Under the pieces are notes generated by a model. It was not told the DNA's origin, ran no database searches, and saw nothing but the letters and a program-made list of their open reading frames with translations. Below, one piece after another: positions 28,420 to 37,707 of a stretch of DNA of 64,000 bases. The position numbers and the translations under genes are program-made. The DNA lies in the NCBI RefSeq assembly GCF_023101165.1, contig NZ_CP078076.1, positions 62,001 to 126,000 of the forward strand. The letters run 5' to 3'. Position 1 is the stretch's first letter. Each line of letters starts with the position of its first letter. The stretch is from Microbacterium sufflavum (lineage in GTDB: Bacteria > Actinomycetota > Actinomycetes > Actinomycetales > Microbacteriaceae).

Positions 28420-29319
28420 TCACGCAGGAATGGACGTGGAGGCGAGCACGCTGAGCATCAGCGGAGCCACCCCCAGCAGGAGGAACGCCGGCAGAGTGCA
28501 GACGCCGAGCGGCACGAGGAGTCGCGTCGAGAGCACTGCCGCGCGGAGGCGCCCCTGCACGCGCGCTGCATGTCGGTCCTGCGCCGCGGAGGCACGCAGC
28601 AGCTCGACGGCGGGAACGCCCGCCGTCCGGGACAGCTCCAGGACCCGGCGCACGCTCTCCTCCCCTCCTCGGTCCACGACCGCCGCATCTGCCACGAGCC
28701 GGAGTGCACGGTCGATCGGGGCGCCCCCGCGAAGGGCGACCGCGACGAGCTCGGCGGCGATCCCCGGCGTCCCCGACGCGGGCTGCGCACGGCGGAGCAG
28801 CCGTCGCGTCCACATGCGAGCCGCTCCGACCAGCAGCAGCCCGGCGACGGCGCAGGTCGCCCCGGCGGGTGTGCCGAGGAGCACCCCGATCGTGTCGAAG
28901 CCGAGGCCGACGCCGAGGAGCAGTCCCGCGAGGGGCATCCACAGCAGCAGTCGCGCCGTTCCGGCGGGCTCAGCCAGCGCGACGCGGACATCGTCGGCGG
29001 CGGCGGCCGCGTCGCGCAACGACCCGGCGATCGTGCGGAGGACCTCCGCGAGGGGCGCGCCCACGACGGTGGCGATCTCCCAGGCCGCGGCCAGCTCCCG
29101 CCAGCGACCGCCGGCCGCATCGATCGCAGTGACGAGCGGTGTTCCGTCGTCGACGCGCGCGAGGACCGCGATCGCATTCGGGTCGCCCGTCCCGGCGAGA
29201 TGGCGCCACGCCACGAGCGGCGCTGCACCTGCCTGCAGCAGCACGGCCAGCGTCTGCACGGAGTGCGCCAGGTCGACCTCGGGCGCGGACTGCGTCGCGC
29301 GACGCCTCCTGTTCACCAT
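28420..29319 (-). CDS. Tad secretion membrane protein with two T2SF-like halves
   Basis: The protein has 299 residues. Two copies of a type II secretion F-like unit can be read: first HSVQTLAVLLQAGAAPLVAW with AWEIATVVGAPLAEVLRTIA, then GIAAELVAVALRGGAPIDRA with LSRTAGVPAVELLRASAAQD. Two hydrophobic hairpins lie at about 125-170 and 262-295. In mycobacteria TadB and TadC are separate genes; here one polypeptide seems to do both jobs. It is the platform for the TadA ATPase. ATG 29319 overlaps the tadA stop. Confidence 0.82.
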   Translation of the reverse strand: MVNRRRRATQSAPEVDLAHSVQTLAVLLQAGAAPLVAWRHLAGTGDPNAIAVLARVDDGTPLVTAIDAAGGRWRELAAAWEIATVVGAPLAEVLRTIAGSLRDAAAAADDVRVALAEPAGTARLLLWMPLAGLLLGVGLGFDTIGVLLGTPAGATCAVAGLLLVGAARMWTRRLLRRAQPASGTPGIAAELVAVALRGGAPIDRALRLVADAAVVDRGGEESVRRVLELSRTAGVPAVELLRASAAQDRHAARVQGRLRAAVLSTRLLVPLGVCTLPAFLLLGVAPLMLSVLASTSIPA

Positions 29320-30319
29320 GGTCGGACCTCCTCGATGCCCAGCCGATCGCTCTCCAGCACGAGTCGCCCGACGTGGGCGATGCGCCGCGTTCCGTCGGAC
29401 CCCCGGTGCAGGTGGAGGACGACGGTGAACGCGCTCACGGCCTGACGAGCGAGCGCCACGGGGTCCATTCCGGCAAGCGCGCCGAGCGCCTCGAGCCGCG
29501 CGGGCACGTCCGCGACACCGCTCGCGTGCATCGTGCCGGCGCCACCATCGTGGCCGGTGTTGAGGGCGGTGAGGAGTTCCCGTACCTCCTCGCCGCGGCA
29601 CTCGCCGACCACCAGCCGATCGGGGCGCATGCGCAACGACTCGCGGACGAGCCGGGCGAGTCCGATGCCGCCCGCGCCCTCGAGGTTCGCCTGGCGCACC
29701 TCGAGGGCGACGTGGTGCGGGTGCCGTGGCCGCAGCTCCGCCACGTCTTCGATCGTCACGATGCGCTCACCCGGCGGTACCGACGACAGCAGCGCCGACA
29801 GCAGCGTCGTCTTCCCCGTACCCGTCCCGCCCGTGATCAAGAGGTTCGCCCGTTCCGCGACGAGCTTGTCGAGCCAGACGTGCTGCTGCGCATCGATCGT
29901 GCCCAGTGTGGCGAGGGCGTCGAGGTCGGCCGCATGGACCCGCGGGATCCGGATGGACAGCGCCGTGCCGGTCGTGGAGACGGGGGCGAGCACGGCGTGC
30001 ACCCGCACGCCCGAGCCGAGGCGCACGTCCACGCACGGCGCCTGGTCGTCGAGGTGCCGGCCGCCGAGCGCGACGAGCGCGACCGCGAGGTCGCGTACCT
30101 CCCGCTCGGTCGCTCGCCACGACGGAACGGGCTGCGCGCCGCTGCCGCGGTCGAGGAAGAGTCCGTCTGCCCCGTTGACGAAGACGTCGGTGACGGTGTC
30201 GTCCACATGGGGGCCAGCGGCGCGAATGCGGGTTCCGCGAGGAGCACGGCATGGGGAGGGGCGGTGACCGCATTCCCCGCTGCCGCGTCTTTCGACCGGA
30301 TGACGAATCGTTCAGGCAT
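29313..30319 (-). CDS. tadA: TadA/CpaF pilus ATPase with apparent N-terminal frameshift
   Basis: The main frame, from GTG 30206 to 29313, has 297 residues with VTDVFVNGADGLFLDRG, Walker A GGTGTGKTTLL, the Asp box ERIVTIEDVAELR and Walker B region RPDRLVVGECRGEEVRELL. It powers pilus assembly and secretion. Homologues carry about 40 more residues ahead of VTDV. Such residues are encoded upstream in another frame from ATG 30319 (MPERFVIRSKD through EPAFAPLAP). That ATG has TACTCT six bases before it, the usual leaderless signal here. The two frames join if the five-G run at 30209-30213 had one more base. Either an indel, a sequencing error, or re-initiation at GTG 30206. Confidence 0.75.
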
Positions 30320-30325
30320 GCGGCG

Positions 30326-30331
30326 AGAGTA
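30326..30331 (-). promoter_or_regulatory. Leaderless -10 of the tad operon
   Basis: TACTCT on the minus strand with exactly six bases to ATG 30319, supporting that upstream start for TadA. Confidence 0.55.
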
Positions 30332-30655
30332 GGCACGGCGGGCGAGGCGTGCCGCCGCAGGGCGACTCCGGCATCGGCGTCTGTGCACAAGGCCTCAGCC
30401 CGGCTGCCCGTGGAGAACTCGGGGCCGCGGGCCGGCAACGGAGAGGACCCGGGCAGAGGGAGCGCTCCCAAAGAGATGGGCGGCATCTCACGGGGGGAAT
30501 GAGATGCCGCCCACGGCGCCGCGCGATCGGGGGAATCGGGCGCGCCAAGGCCGGAATGAGATTTCGGCTGTCGTCGAGTGTACGCAAGGCGACCGTCCTG
30601 ACAAAACCAGCGCCACTACCGACTTTCGGCAGTACTCGAGGGCGTGGCACGCCGA
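30332..30655. other. Gene-free stretch between tadA and acs
   Basis: No supported gene on either strand. It holds the hairpin at 30478-30512 and otherwise GC-rich sequence with no clear motif; TGTGCACAAG near 30381 is only weakly DnaA-box-like. Confidence 0.5.
30478..30512. terminator. Orphan 13-bp hairpin between divergent tadA and acs
   Basis: A perfect stem (30478-30490 with 30500-30512, nine-base loop CGGGGGGAA). It lies between two diverging units, where no known transcript should end. Confidence 0.5.
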
Positions 30656-30661
30656 TAGATT
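30656..30661 (+). promoter_or_regulatory. Candidate -10 of acs
   Basis: TAGATT, 75 bases before the acs ATG; no clear -35. Confidence 0.4.
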
Positions 30662-30736
30662 CGCCCTGACCTGGTCGCGCCTCCCCCCGTGCGACCACGC
30701 CTGCATGACCCGTATGCCGCAAAGGAGCGCCTGCCG

Positions 30737-32704
30737 ATGAGCAGCCAGATCGACCACCTTCTCGACGAGACCCGGAGATTCCCGCCATCGGAGGAGTTCG
30801 CGGCGCAGTCCGTCGCGTCACAGGAACTGTACGAGCGCGCCGCGGCGGATCGCGAAGGCTTCTGGGCCGAGCAGTCGCGCGATCTCATCCACTGGCACAC
30901 GCCGTTCACCCAGGTCCTCGACTGGAACAACCCGCCCTTCGCCAAGTGGTTCGACGACGGCGAGCTCAACGTCGCCTACAACTGCCTGGACCGTCATGTC
31001 GAGGCCGGCAACGGCGACCGCGTCGCCCTGCACTGGGAGGGCGAGCCCGGCGACAGTCGTCGCATCACGTACGCCGAGCTGACCGAGGAGGTCAAGCGCG
31101 TCGCGAACGTGCTGGAGGGACTCGGCGTCGGTCATGGCGATCGCGTCGCCATCTACCTGCCGATGATCCCCGAGGCGATCGCCGCGATGCTCGCGGTCGC
31201 ACGTGTCGGCGCCATCCACTCCGTCGTGTTCGGCGGATTCAGTGCCGACAGCCTCCGCTCCCGCATCGACGACGCCGGAGCCAAGCTCGTCATCACGGCC
31301 GACGGCGGCTACCGCAAGGGCCGCGTCTCGGCGCTCAAGCCCGCCGTGGACCAGGCTCTGGCCGACCGCGGCGACGGCGAGCAGCAGACGGTCGAGCACG
31401 TCCTCGTCGTTCGTCGTGGCGAGAACGAGGTGGACTGGACGGACGGGCGCGACATCTGGTGGCACGACGTCGTCCCGGCGGCCTCCGCCGAGCACACGGC
31501 TCAGGCCTTCCCCGCCGAGAACCCGCTCTTCATCCTCTACACCTCCGGCACCACGGGGAAGCCGAAGGGCATCCTGCACACCTCCGGTGGCTACCTCACG
31601 CAGGCCGCGTACTCCCACAAGTACGTGTTCGACCTCAAGCCCGAGACCGACGTGTACTGGTGCACCGCCGACATCGGGTGGATCACGGGCCACAGCTATG
31701 TGACGTACGGCCCGCTGGCCAACGGTGCCACCCAGGTGCTGTACGAAGGCACGCCCGACACGCCGCACCCCGGACGCTGGTGGGAGATCATCGAGAAGTA
31801 CAAGGTCTCCATCTTCTACACGGCCCCGACGGCGATCCGGTCGTTCATGAAGGTCGGCCGCAGCGTCCCGCAGAAGTTCGACCTGTCGTCGCTGCGAGTG
31901 CTCGGATCGGTCGGCGAACCCATCAACCCCGAGGCGTGGATGTGGTACCGCGAGGTCATCGGCGCGGGCAAGACCCCGATCGTCGACACGTGGTGGCAGA
32001 CCGAGACGGGCGCCATCATGGTGTCGGCGCTCCCCGGCGTCACCGCCACGAAGCCCGGCTCGGCGCAGGTCCCCCTCCCCGGGATCACCCTCGACGTGGT
32101 GGACGAACAGGGCGTCGAGGTCGGCAACGGCAACGGCGGACTGCTCGTGATCACCGAGCCGTGGCCGAGCATGCTGCGCGGCATCTGGGGCGACCCGGAA
32201 CGCTTCCGCGAGACGTACTGGGAGAAGTTCGAGAAGCAGGGCTACTACTTCGCGGGTGACGGTGCACGGCTCGACGAGGACGGCGACCTCTGGCTGCTCG
32301 GCCGTGTCGACGACGTCATGAACGTGTCGGGCCACCGGCTGTCGACGGCGGAGATCGAGTCCTCGCTCGTGGCGCACGAGGCCACAGCGGAGGCCGCGGT
32401 GGTCGGGGCGTCCGACGAGACCACGGGCCAGGCGGTGGTGGCGTTCGTCATCATCAAGGAGAGCTATCTCGCCGCCCACGACCCGGCGGGACTCGCGCAG
32501 CAGCTCCGGCTCTGGGTCGGCGAACAGATCGGTGCCATCGCGCGCCCTCGAGACGTGTACATCGTCGGGGAGCTGCCCAAGACCCGCTCGGGCAAGATCA
32601 TGCGGCGTCTGTTGCGCGATGTGGCCGAGGGCCGCGAGGTCGGCGACACGACGACCCTGGCCGACACCGCGGTCATGAGCATCATCTCCGCGCAGGTGAA
32701 GTAG
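30737..32704 (+). CDS. acs: Acetyl-CoA synthetase
   Basis: The protein has 655 residues. It activates acetate to acetyl-CoA via acetyl-AMP. Visible are the AMP-binding motif YTSGTTGKPKG, VDTWWQTETGA, and the C-terminal acetylation/catalytic lysine motif PKTRSGKIMRRLLR. The length and the N-terminal ACAS domain (EQSRDLIHWHTPFTQVLDW) fit Acs. ATG 30737 has AAAGGAG about ten bases upstream. It runs alone to the strong terminator at 32716. With Pta-AckA in the same window the cell has both acetate routes. Confidence 0.96.
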   Translation: MSSQIDHLLDETRRFPPSEEFAAQSVASQELYERAAADREGFWAEQSRDLIHWHTPFTQVLDWNNPPFAKWFDDGELNVAYNCLDRHVEAGNGDRVALHWEGEPGDSRRITYAELTEEVKRVANVLEGLGVGHGDRVAIYLPMIPEAIAAMLAVARVGAIHSVVFGGFSADSLRSRIDDAGAKLVITADGGYRKGRVSALKPAVDQALADRGDGEQQTVEHVLVVRRGENEVDWTDGRDIWWHDVVPAASAEHTAQAFPAENPLFILYTSGTTGKPKGILHTSGGYLTQAAYSHKYVFDLKPETDVYWCTADIGWITGHSYVTYGPLANGATQVLYEGTPDTPHPGRWWEIIEKYKVSIFYTAPTAIRSFMKVGRSVPQKFDLSSLRVLGSVGEPINPEAWMWYREVIGAGKTPIVDTWWQTETGAIMVSALPGVTATKPGSAQVPLPGITLDVVDEQGVEVGNGNGGLLVITEPWPSMLRGIWGDPERFRETYWEKFEKQGYYFAGDGARLDEDGDLWLLGRVDDVMNVSGHRLSTAEIESSLVAHEATAEAAVVGASDETTGQAVVAFVIIKESYLAAHDPAGLAQQLRLWVGEQIGAIARPRDVYIVGELPKTRSGKIMRRLLRDVAEGREVGDTTTLADTAVMSIISAQVK

Positions 32705-32715
32705 CCCGCAGACGA

Positions 32716-32747
32716 CGAACGCCCCCTCCCGCGGGAGGGGGCGTTCG
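32716..32747. terminator. Bidirectional terminator between acs and ridA
   Basis: A 15-bp perfect stem (32716-32730 with 32733-32747) between convergent genes. Confidence 0.85.
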
Positions 32748-32757
32748 CGTGTCGGGG

Positions 32758-33216
32758 TCAGGCGAGGCGGAACGTCACCTCGACCTCGACCGGGCTGCCG
32801 AGCGGGAGCTCGGCGACGCCGACTGCCGCGCGCGCGTGGCGGCCCTCGTCACCGAAGATCTCACCGAGCACCTCGCTCGCGCCGTTGATGACGCCGGGCT
32901 GGCCGGTGAAGCCCTCGGCTGAACCGACGAAGCCGCCCACCCGCACGACACCGGCGATGCGGTCGACCCCGCCCGCGACGTCGGCGGCCGCGGCCAGCGC
33001 GTTGAGGGCACACGTCCGCGCGAAGGCCTTGGCGTCCTCCGCGGAGACCTCGGCGCCGACCTTGCCCACCGCGGGCAGGGCGCCGTCGACGAACGGGAGC
33101 TGGCCGGATGTGTAGATGAGCCCGCCGTGGGCGACCGCCGGGACATAGGCGGCGACGGGAGCGGCGACGGCGGGGAGCTCGATGCCGAGCTCGGCGAGGC
33201 GCGTGGAGACGCTCAT
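32758..33216 (-). CDS. RidA/YjgF-family protein
   Basis: The protein has 152 residues with the YjgF/Rid fold: LIYTSGQLPFVDG, CALNALAAAADVAGGVDRI, VEVTFRLA. RidA proteins hydrolyse reactive enamine/imine intermediates. The usual RidA catalytic arginine motif (near the C-terminus) is not obvious, so it may belong to a different Rid subgroup. ATG 33216 overlaps the DUF4177 stop by four bases. Confidence 0.85.
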   Translation of the reverse strand: MSVSTRLAELGIELPAVAAPVAAYVPAVAHGGLIYTSGQLPFVDGALPAVGKVGAEVSAEDAKAFARTCALNALAAAADVAGGVDRIAGVVRVGGFVGSAEGFTGQPGVINGASEVLGEIFGDEGRHARAAVGVAELPLGSPVEVEVTFRLA

Positions 33217-33437
33217 GCCTGACCCCCCTCGAACTGACGCGCGGCTTCGGCGGCGGCGGCGAGGCCCGCGTTCGCGGAGCCGTCGGTGGTCACCGGGCGC
33301 TTGAAGTACGCCACGAGGCCGCCTTCCGGTCCCTGCACCACCTGGACGAGCTCCCAGCCCTGCTTGCCCCAGTTGTTGAGGATAGCGGCGGTGTTGTGGA
33401 TCAGCAGCGGCGTGGTCAGGTACTCCCACGTGGTCAT
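33213..33437 (-). CDS. DUF4177 small protein
   Basis: The protein has 74 residues: MTTWEYLTTPLLIHNTAAIL then NNWGKQGWELVQVV. This is the DUF4177 pattern, function unknown. ATG 33437 has AGGAGA just upstream. It is translated with the RidA gene and diverges from the PBP gene. Confidence 0.85.
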   Translation of the reverse strand: MTTWEYLTTPLLIHNTAAILNNWGKQGWELVQVVQGPEGGLVAYFKRPVTTDGSANAGLAAAAEAARQFEGGQA

Positions 33438-33511
33438 GGCTCTCCTGTCGATCGGGACGCGAACAGGCCGAGCGGGCGTGTTCGTCAGAGGGTGTATTCA
33501 GGGAACTCCCC

Positions 33512-33517
33512 TACGAT
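33512..33517 (+). promoter_or_regulatory. Near-leaderless -10 of the PBP gene
   Basis: TACGAT, seven bases before ATG 33525; no Shine-Dalgarno follows. Confidence 0.5.
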
Positions 33518-33524
33518 CAAGCGT

Positions 33525-36098
33525 ATGCCCCACAAGAATCGCACGGTGAAGGGCGTGCTCGGCGGTCTCGTCGGGCTCGTCGGACTGAGCGCCGTCGCCG
33601 GTCTGCTCGTCACCGCCAGCGTCACCCCCGTCCTCGCGATGACGGGAGTCGCCGGCACCACGGCACTGACGCTCTTCGACAAGCTCCCCGAGAACCTCAG
33701 CCCCGGCACGCCGATGGAGCAGTCGACGATCTACGCCACCCAGCCCGACGGCACGCCGGTCGCCCTCGCGTCGTTCTATGAGCAGAACCGCGTCCCCGTC
33801 ACGTACGAGCAGATCAGCCCGGTGCTTTACGACGCGATCCTCTCCAGTGAGGACAAGAGCTTCTACAGCCACGGCGGAGTGAATCTGGGCGCCACCATGA
33901 AGGCGCTGATCGACAACGTCCGCGGCACATCCAGCCGCGGCGCCTCGACCATCAGCCAGCAGTTCGTGAAGAACGTGCTGATCCAGCAGTGCGAGCAGGA
34001 CGTGGACACCACGTCGGACACGTACTCCGAGGAGCTCCAGCAGTGCTGGCTGGACGCGACGAACGCGGTCGGCAGCAAGGGCATCGAGCGCAAGCTGCAG
34101 GAGATGCGCTACGCGATCCAGATCGAGAAGGACTTCTCGAAGAACGACATCCTGCTGGGCTACCTGAACATCGCGAACTTCGGTGGCACGGTCTACGGCA
34201 TCGAGGCCGCCGCCCGGTACTACTTCTCCACGACGGCGATGAACCTGACGGTCGCGCAGGCCGCGACGCTCGCCGGCATCGTGCAGAACCCCAACACGTA
34301 CCGGATCGACAAGCCGGTGGAGGGCACGTACACCGACGATGCGCAGGTCGGACACAACAACGCCGCCGACGGCTACGCGGACACCCTCAAGCGCCGCGAC
34401 TACGTGCTCTACCGCATGCTCGACGACGGCAAGATCACCCAGGCCCAGTACGACGAGGCGAAGGCCTCCCCGATCGTTCCTGCGATCAACCCGCCGACGC
34501 AGGGCTGTGCGGCCGCCGGCACGAACGCCTACTTCTGCCAGTACGTGCGCTCGATCGTCCTGAACGACGAGGCGTTCGGCGCCACGCCGCAGGAGCGGCG
34601 CGACCTGCTGCGCCGCGGCGGTCTGAAGATCTTCACGTCGCTGGACTACCGCATCCAGAACCCGGCGGCGCAGGAGATGGCCGACATCGTCCCGGCCAAC
34701 TACGACGGCATGCACTTCGGTGCCGCGGGTGTGTCCATCGAGGTGGGCACCGGCCGGATCCTCTCGATGACCCAGAACACGATGTTCACCGAGACCCCGA
34801 CCACCGATCCCGCCTACACCTCTCTCGTGTTCGCGGGCGACCGCAAGCACGGAGACTCCAACGGCTTCCAGGTGGGCTCGACCTACAAGCTGTTCACGCT
34901 GATCGACTGGCTCGAGAAGGGTCATTCGGTGCGCGAGACCCTGAACGGCCGCGTGCAGACCAACATGAAGTTCACCGCAGCCTCGTGCGGCGGGGGCACC
35001 ATGACCGCGAACACCAAGGAGATCGGCAACTTCGGCGGCGGCGGCGGCTCGACCGACACCGTGCTGAACTTCACGAAGAACTCGCTCAACAGCGGGTACT
35101 TCGCGATGGCCTCCAAGCTCGACCTCTGCGACATCAACAAGGTGGCCGACCGCCTGGGCGTCACGCTGGCCAACGGCGGCAAGACCACCGATGAGAACGT
35201 GCCGTACGACGTGCTCGGCGCGAAGAACATCTCGCCCATCGCGATGGCCAACGCCTATGCCACGGTCGCGAGCGGCGGCACCTACTGCACGCCGCGGGCG
35301 ATCGACCGCGTGATCGGTCCGGACGGCAAGGACCGTGAGCTGCCCGCGTCGTCGTGCACTCCCGGCGTGATCTCTCCCGAGGTCGCAGCCACGGCCGCCT
35401 ACGCGCTGCAGACCGTCATGGGCGGCGGCGGCACCGGCTCGCGGGCGAACCCGGGCGACGGCACCCCGCTGATCGGCAAGACCGGAACGCACAACACGTG
35501 GTCGACCATGATGATCGAGTCGAGCACGAAGGTCGCGACGGCCGTGTGGGCGGGACGCTGGCAGGGCCAGGAGAACATCTACCGGAAGAGCTACGGTCGA
35601 TGGAACCTCAACGACATGCGCTACCCGCTGGCCCGCGCCGCGCAAGCGGCCGCGAACGAGGCCTACGGCGGCGACCGCTTCCCCCAGCCGGACAACAACC
35701 TGATCCGTCAGGAGCTCAAGGCCGTTCCGAGCGTGGTCGGCATGTCGCAGGATCAGGCGCGCTCGACCCTCGAGAACGCGGGCTTCCAGGTGGCGATCGG
35801 CGGAGAGGTGGACAGCGACCTCGCGGCCGGCCTCGTCGCGGCACAGGACCCGACGGGCGAGGCTGCGACGGCTGCCACCGTGACCCTCTCGATCAGCAAC
35901 GGCCGTGGTGCCGTGGTGCCGTCGAACATCGTCGGGATGTCGCGAGACCAGGCGGACGCCGCACTCAAGGCGGCTCGAGTCGCGTCCTACGAGTTCGACA
36001 ATTCGTGCAATCCGCCGGGGTCTGCGGTCGCGGTGACCAATCCGGCACCGGGCACTCCTGTCAACAGCAGCACCACCGTGGTCGTGACGTGCCAGTAG
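33525..36098 (+). CDS. Bifunctional penicillin-binding protein with PASTA domains (PonA2-like)
   Basis: The protein has 857 residues. One N-terminal membrane helix (about 15-45) is followed by a GT51 transglycosylase with EDKSFYSHGGVN (about 108) and GASTISQQFVKN (about 140). The transpeptidase has STYK (about 452), SLN (about 521) and GKTGTHN (about 650). Two C-terminal PASTA units start at VPSVVGMSQDQARSTLENAG and VPSNIVGMSRDQADAALKAA. It polymerises and cross-links peptidoglycan; PASTA units may bind muropeptides. The start is leaderless with TACGAT upstream. The downstream metallophosphoesterase is also next to ponA2 in mycobacteria. Confidence 0.94.
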   Translation: MPHKNRTVKGVLGGLVGLVGLSAVAGLLVTASVTPVLAMTGVAGTTALTLFDKLPENLSPGTPMEQSTIYATQPDGTPVALASFYEQNRVPVTYEQISPVLYDAILSSEDKSFYSHGGVNLGATMKALIDNVRGTSSRGASTISQQFVKNVLIQQCEQDVDTTSDTYSEELQQCWLDATNAVGSKGIERKLQEMRYAIQIEKDFSKNDILLGYLNIANFGGTVYGIEAAARYYFSTTAMNLTVAQAATLAGIVQNPNTYRIDKPVEGTYTDDAQVGHNNAADGYADTLKRRDYVLYRMLDDGKITQAQYDEAKASPIVPAINPPTQGCAAAGTNAYFCQYVRSIVLNDEAFGATPQERRDLLRRGGLKIFTSLDYRIQNPAAQEMADIVPANYDGMHFGAAGVSIEVGTGRILSMTQNTMFTETPTTDPAYTSLVFAGDRKHGDSNGFQVGSTYKLFTLIDWLEKGHSVRETLNGRVQTNMKFTAASCGGGTMTANTKEIGNFGGGGGSTDTVLNFTKNSLNSGYFAMASKLDLCDINKVADRLGVTLANGGKTTDENVPYDVLGAKNISPIAMANAYATVASGGTYCTPRAIDRVIGPDGKDRELPASSCTPGVISPEVAATAAYALQTVMGGGGTGSRANPGDGTPLIGKTGTHNTWSTMMIESSTKVATAVWAGRWQGQENIYRKSYGRWNLNDMRYPLARAAQAAANEAYGGDRFPQPDNNLIRQELKAVPSVVGMSQDQARSTLENAGFQVAIGGEVDSDLAAGLVAAQDPTGEAATAATVTLSISNGRGAVVPSNIVGMSRDQADAALKAARVASYEFDNSCNPPGSAVAVTNPAPGTPVNSSTTVVVTCQ

Positions 36099-37030
36099 GT
36101 TCGTCGCGCTCGGCTCATCCGGCCCTCGTCGCGCTCGGCGCGGTGGGGGCCGTGGGCGCCGCCGCCGCGGTGTGGGGCGTGGGCATCGAACGCTACCTCT
36201 TCACCGTGCGCGAGGTGTCCGCCTCGGCGTTCGCCCCCGGCACCCCTCCCCTGCGCATCCTGCACGTGTCCGATGCGCACATGGCACCGTGGCAGCACCG
36301 CAAGCAGGACTGGCTCGCGTCGCTCGCTCAGCTGCGGCCCGACCTGATCGTCAACACCGGCGACAACCTGGGTCACGAGCGCGGGCTCGAGGGGATCCGC
36401 CGCGCGTTCGCCCCGTTCGCCGGCATCCCCGGGGTCTTCGTGCACGGCTCGAACGACGTGAACGGCCCCGCGCCGCGCAATCCGCTGCGCTACTTCTCCG
36501 GCCCCTCGCGGCGCCACCGCGAGCCGACCGTGCTCGACACGGGGTCGATGGACCGCTTCTTCACGGACGAGCTCGGCTGGACCGACCTCAACAATCGCGC
36601 GGCGCGACTGACCCTGCGTGGCACCACCGTCGACCTGTTCGGCGTGGACGACGCACACCGCGACTGGGACCGCCTCGACGCGCTCCCCTCGGCCATCGAG
36701 GGCCTGGGCCCGCGCGAGCCCGGAACGGCGGTGCTGGGCGTCACGCACGCGCCGTATCAGCGCGTGCTCAACGGTTTCGTCGACCTCGGCGCCGACGCCA
36801 TCCTCGGCGGTCACACGCACGGTGGGCAGGTCTGCCTCCCCGGCTACGGCGCGCTCGTGGCGAACTGCGACATCCCGCTGAAGCAGGCCAAGGGACTCAG
36901 CACCTGGACGCACGACGGCCGCAGCGTCCCACTGAACGTGAGCGCCGGCTGCGGGCACTCGATCTACGCGCCCGTGCGTTTCGCGTGCCGCCCGGAGGCG
37001 ACGCTGCTCACGCTGATCCCCCACGCGTGA
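36089..37030 (+). CDS. Membrane-anchored metallophosphoesterase
   Basis: The protein has 313 residues. An N-terminal hydrophobic helix (about 12-32) precedes a calcineurin-like phosphoesterase with ILHVSDAHM (metal Asp-His), [16 protein letters not shown] (usual GNHD replaced by SND), THAP and GGHTHGGQ. The substrate is unknown. Start GTG 36089 overlaps the PBP gene by ten bases; there is no good ribosome site, so coupling or a later GTG is possible. Confidence 0.85.
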   Translation: MPVGSSRSAHPALVALGAVGAVGAAAAVWGVGIERYLFTVREVSASAFAPGTPPLRILHVSDAHMAPWQHRKQDWLASLAQLRPDLIVNTGDNLGHERGLEGIRRAFAPFAGIPGVFVHGSNDVNGPAPRNPLRYFSGPSRRHREPTVLDTGSMDRFFTDELGWTDLNNRAARLTLRGTTVDLFGVDDAHRDWDRLDALPSAIEGLGPREPGTAVLGVTHAPYQRVLNGFVDLGADAILGGHTHGGQVCLPGYGALVANCDIPLKQAKGLSTWTHDGRSVPLNVSAGCGHSIYAPVRFACRPEATLLTLIPHA

Positions 37031-37042
37031 TCACCGCCCCGA

Positions 37043-37072
37043 TTGGGCGCTCAGGGGATTTCCCTGTAGACT
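37043..37072 (+). promoter_or_regulatory. tRNA-Pro promoter
   Basis: TTGGGC (37043-37048) and TAGACT (37067-37072) with 18 bases between; the tRNA starts 14 bases later. Confidence 0.6.
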
Positions 37073-37086
37073 CGGAGGGTTGCAAA

Positions 37087-37164
<78 letters not shown>

Positions 37165-37172
37165 TGACACCG

Positions 37173-37198
37173 GAAGGCCGCCCCCACGGGCGGCCTTC
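37173..37198 (+). terminator. Terminator after tRNA-Pro
   Basis: An 11-bp stem (37173-37183 with 37188-37198, loop CCAC) followed by TCTGT. Confidence 0.75.
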
Positions 37199-37230
37199 TC
37201 TGTATCGGAGAGCGTGCGAAAGGGGACCGC

Positions 37231-37707
37231 ATGGGGACGCTCCTGCCTCCGCCGCGTCGCGCCACCCGCATCTGGGCGCTCGCCCTCGGCGTCCCGTTCC
37301 TCGCGGGGCTCGCCCTGCTCACGCTCACGCCGTCCCGGGTCGAGCATGCGGTCCCGAATCTGCTCGACGTGATCGTGTCGCTCACCCACCGGCTCGGCTG
37401 GACCGCACTGACGTTCACGCGGCTGGAGGTCCTGTTGAACATCGCGGTCTTCGTGCCCCTCGGCGTCCTCGCGTTCCTGCTCCTCCCCCGCCGTGTGTGG
37501 CCGCTGTCGCTGCTGGTCGGACCGGCACTTTCTCTCGCGATCGAGACCGCGCAGCACCTCGCTTTGCCCCACCGCGATGCGACGATGAACGACGTGCTGG
37601 CCAACTCCACCGGGGCCACCCTGGGCGTGGCCCTCGCCCTCCTGTGCACGCTGCTCGCAGCTCCACGCTCTTCACGGCTGCGACCTCCTAGGCTGGAGGC
37701 ATCATGA
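37231..37707 (+). CDS. VanZ-family membrane protein
   Basis: The protein has 158 residues with four predicted membrane helices. LEVLLNIAVFVPLGVLAFLL and SLAIETAQHLALPHRDATMN followed by DVLANSTGATLG match VanZ. The family is linked to glycopeptide resistance by name only; the function is unclear. ATG 37231 has AAAGGGGA upstream. It overlaps the HAD gene by four bases. Confidence 0.85.
   Translation: MGTLLPPPRRATRIWALALGVPFLAGLALLTLTPSRVEHAVPNLLDVIVSLTHRLGWTALTFTRLEVLLNIAVFVPLGVLAFLLLPRRVWPLSLLVGPALSLAIETAQHLALPHRDATMNDVLANSTGATLGVALALLCTLLAAPRSSRLRPPRLEAS

Noticed and set aside
30370..30440. DnaA-box-like TGTGCACAAG and TGGAGAACTC, suggesting an origin
   Set aside because: Both deviate from the box consensus, are only two, and no dnaA/dnaN or AT-rich element is nearby.
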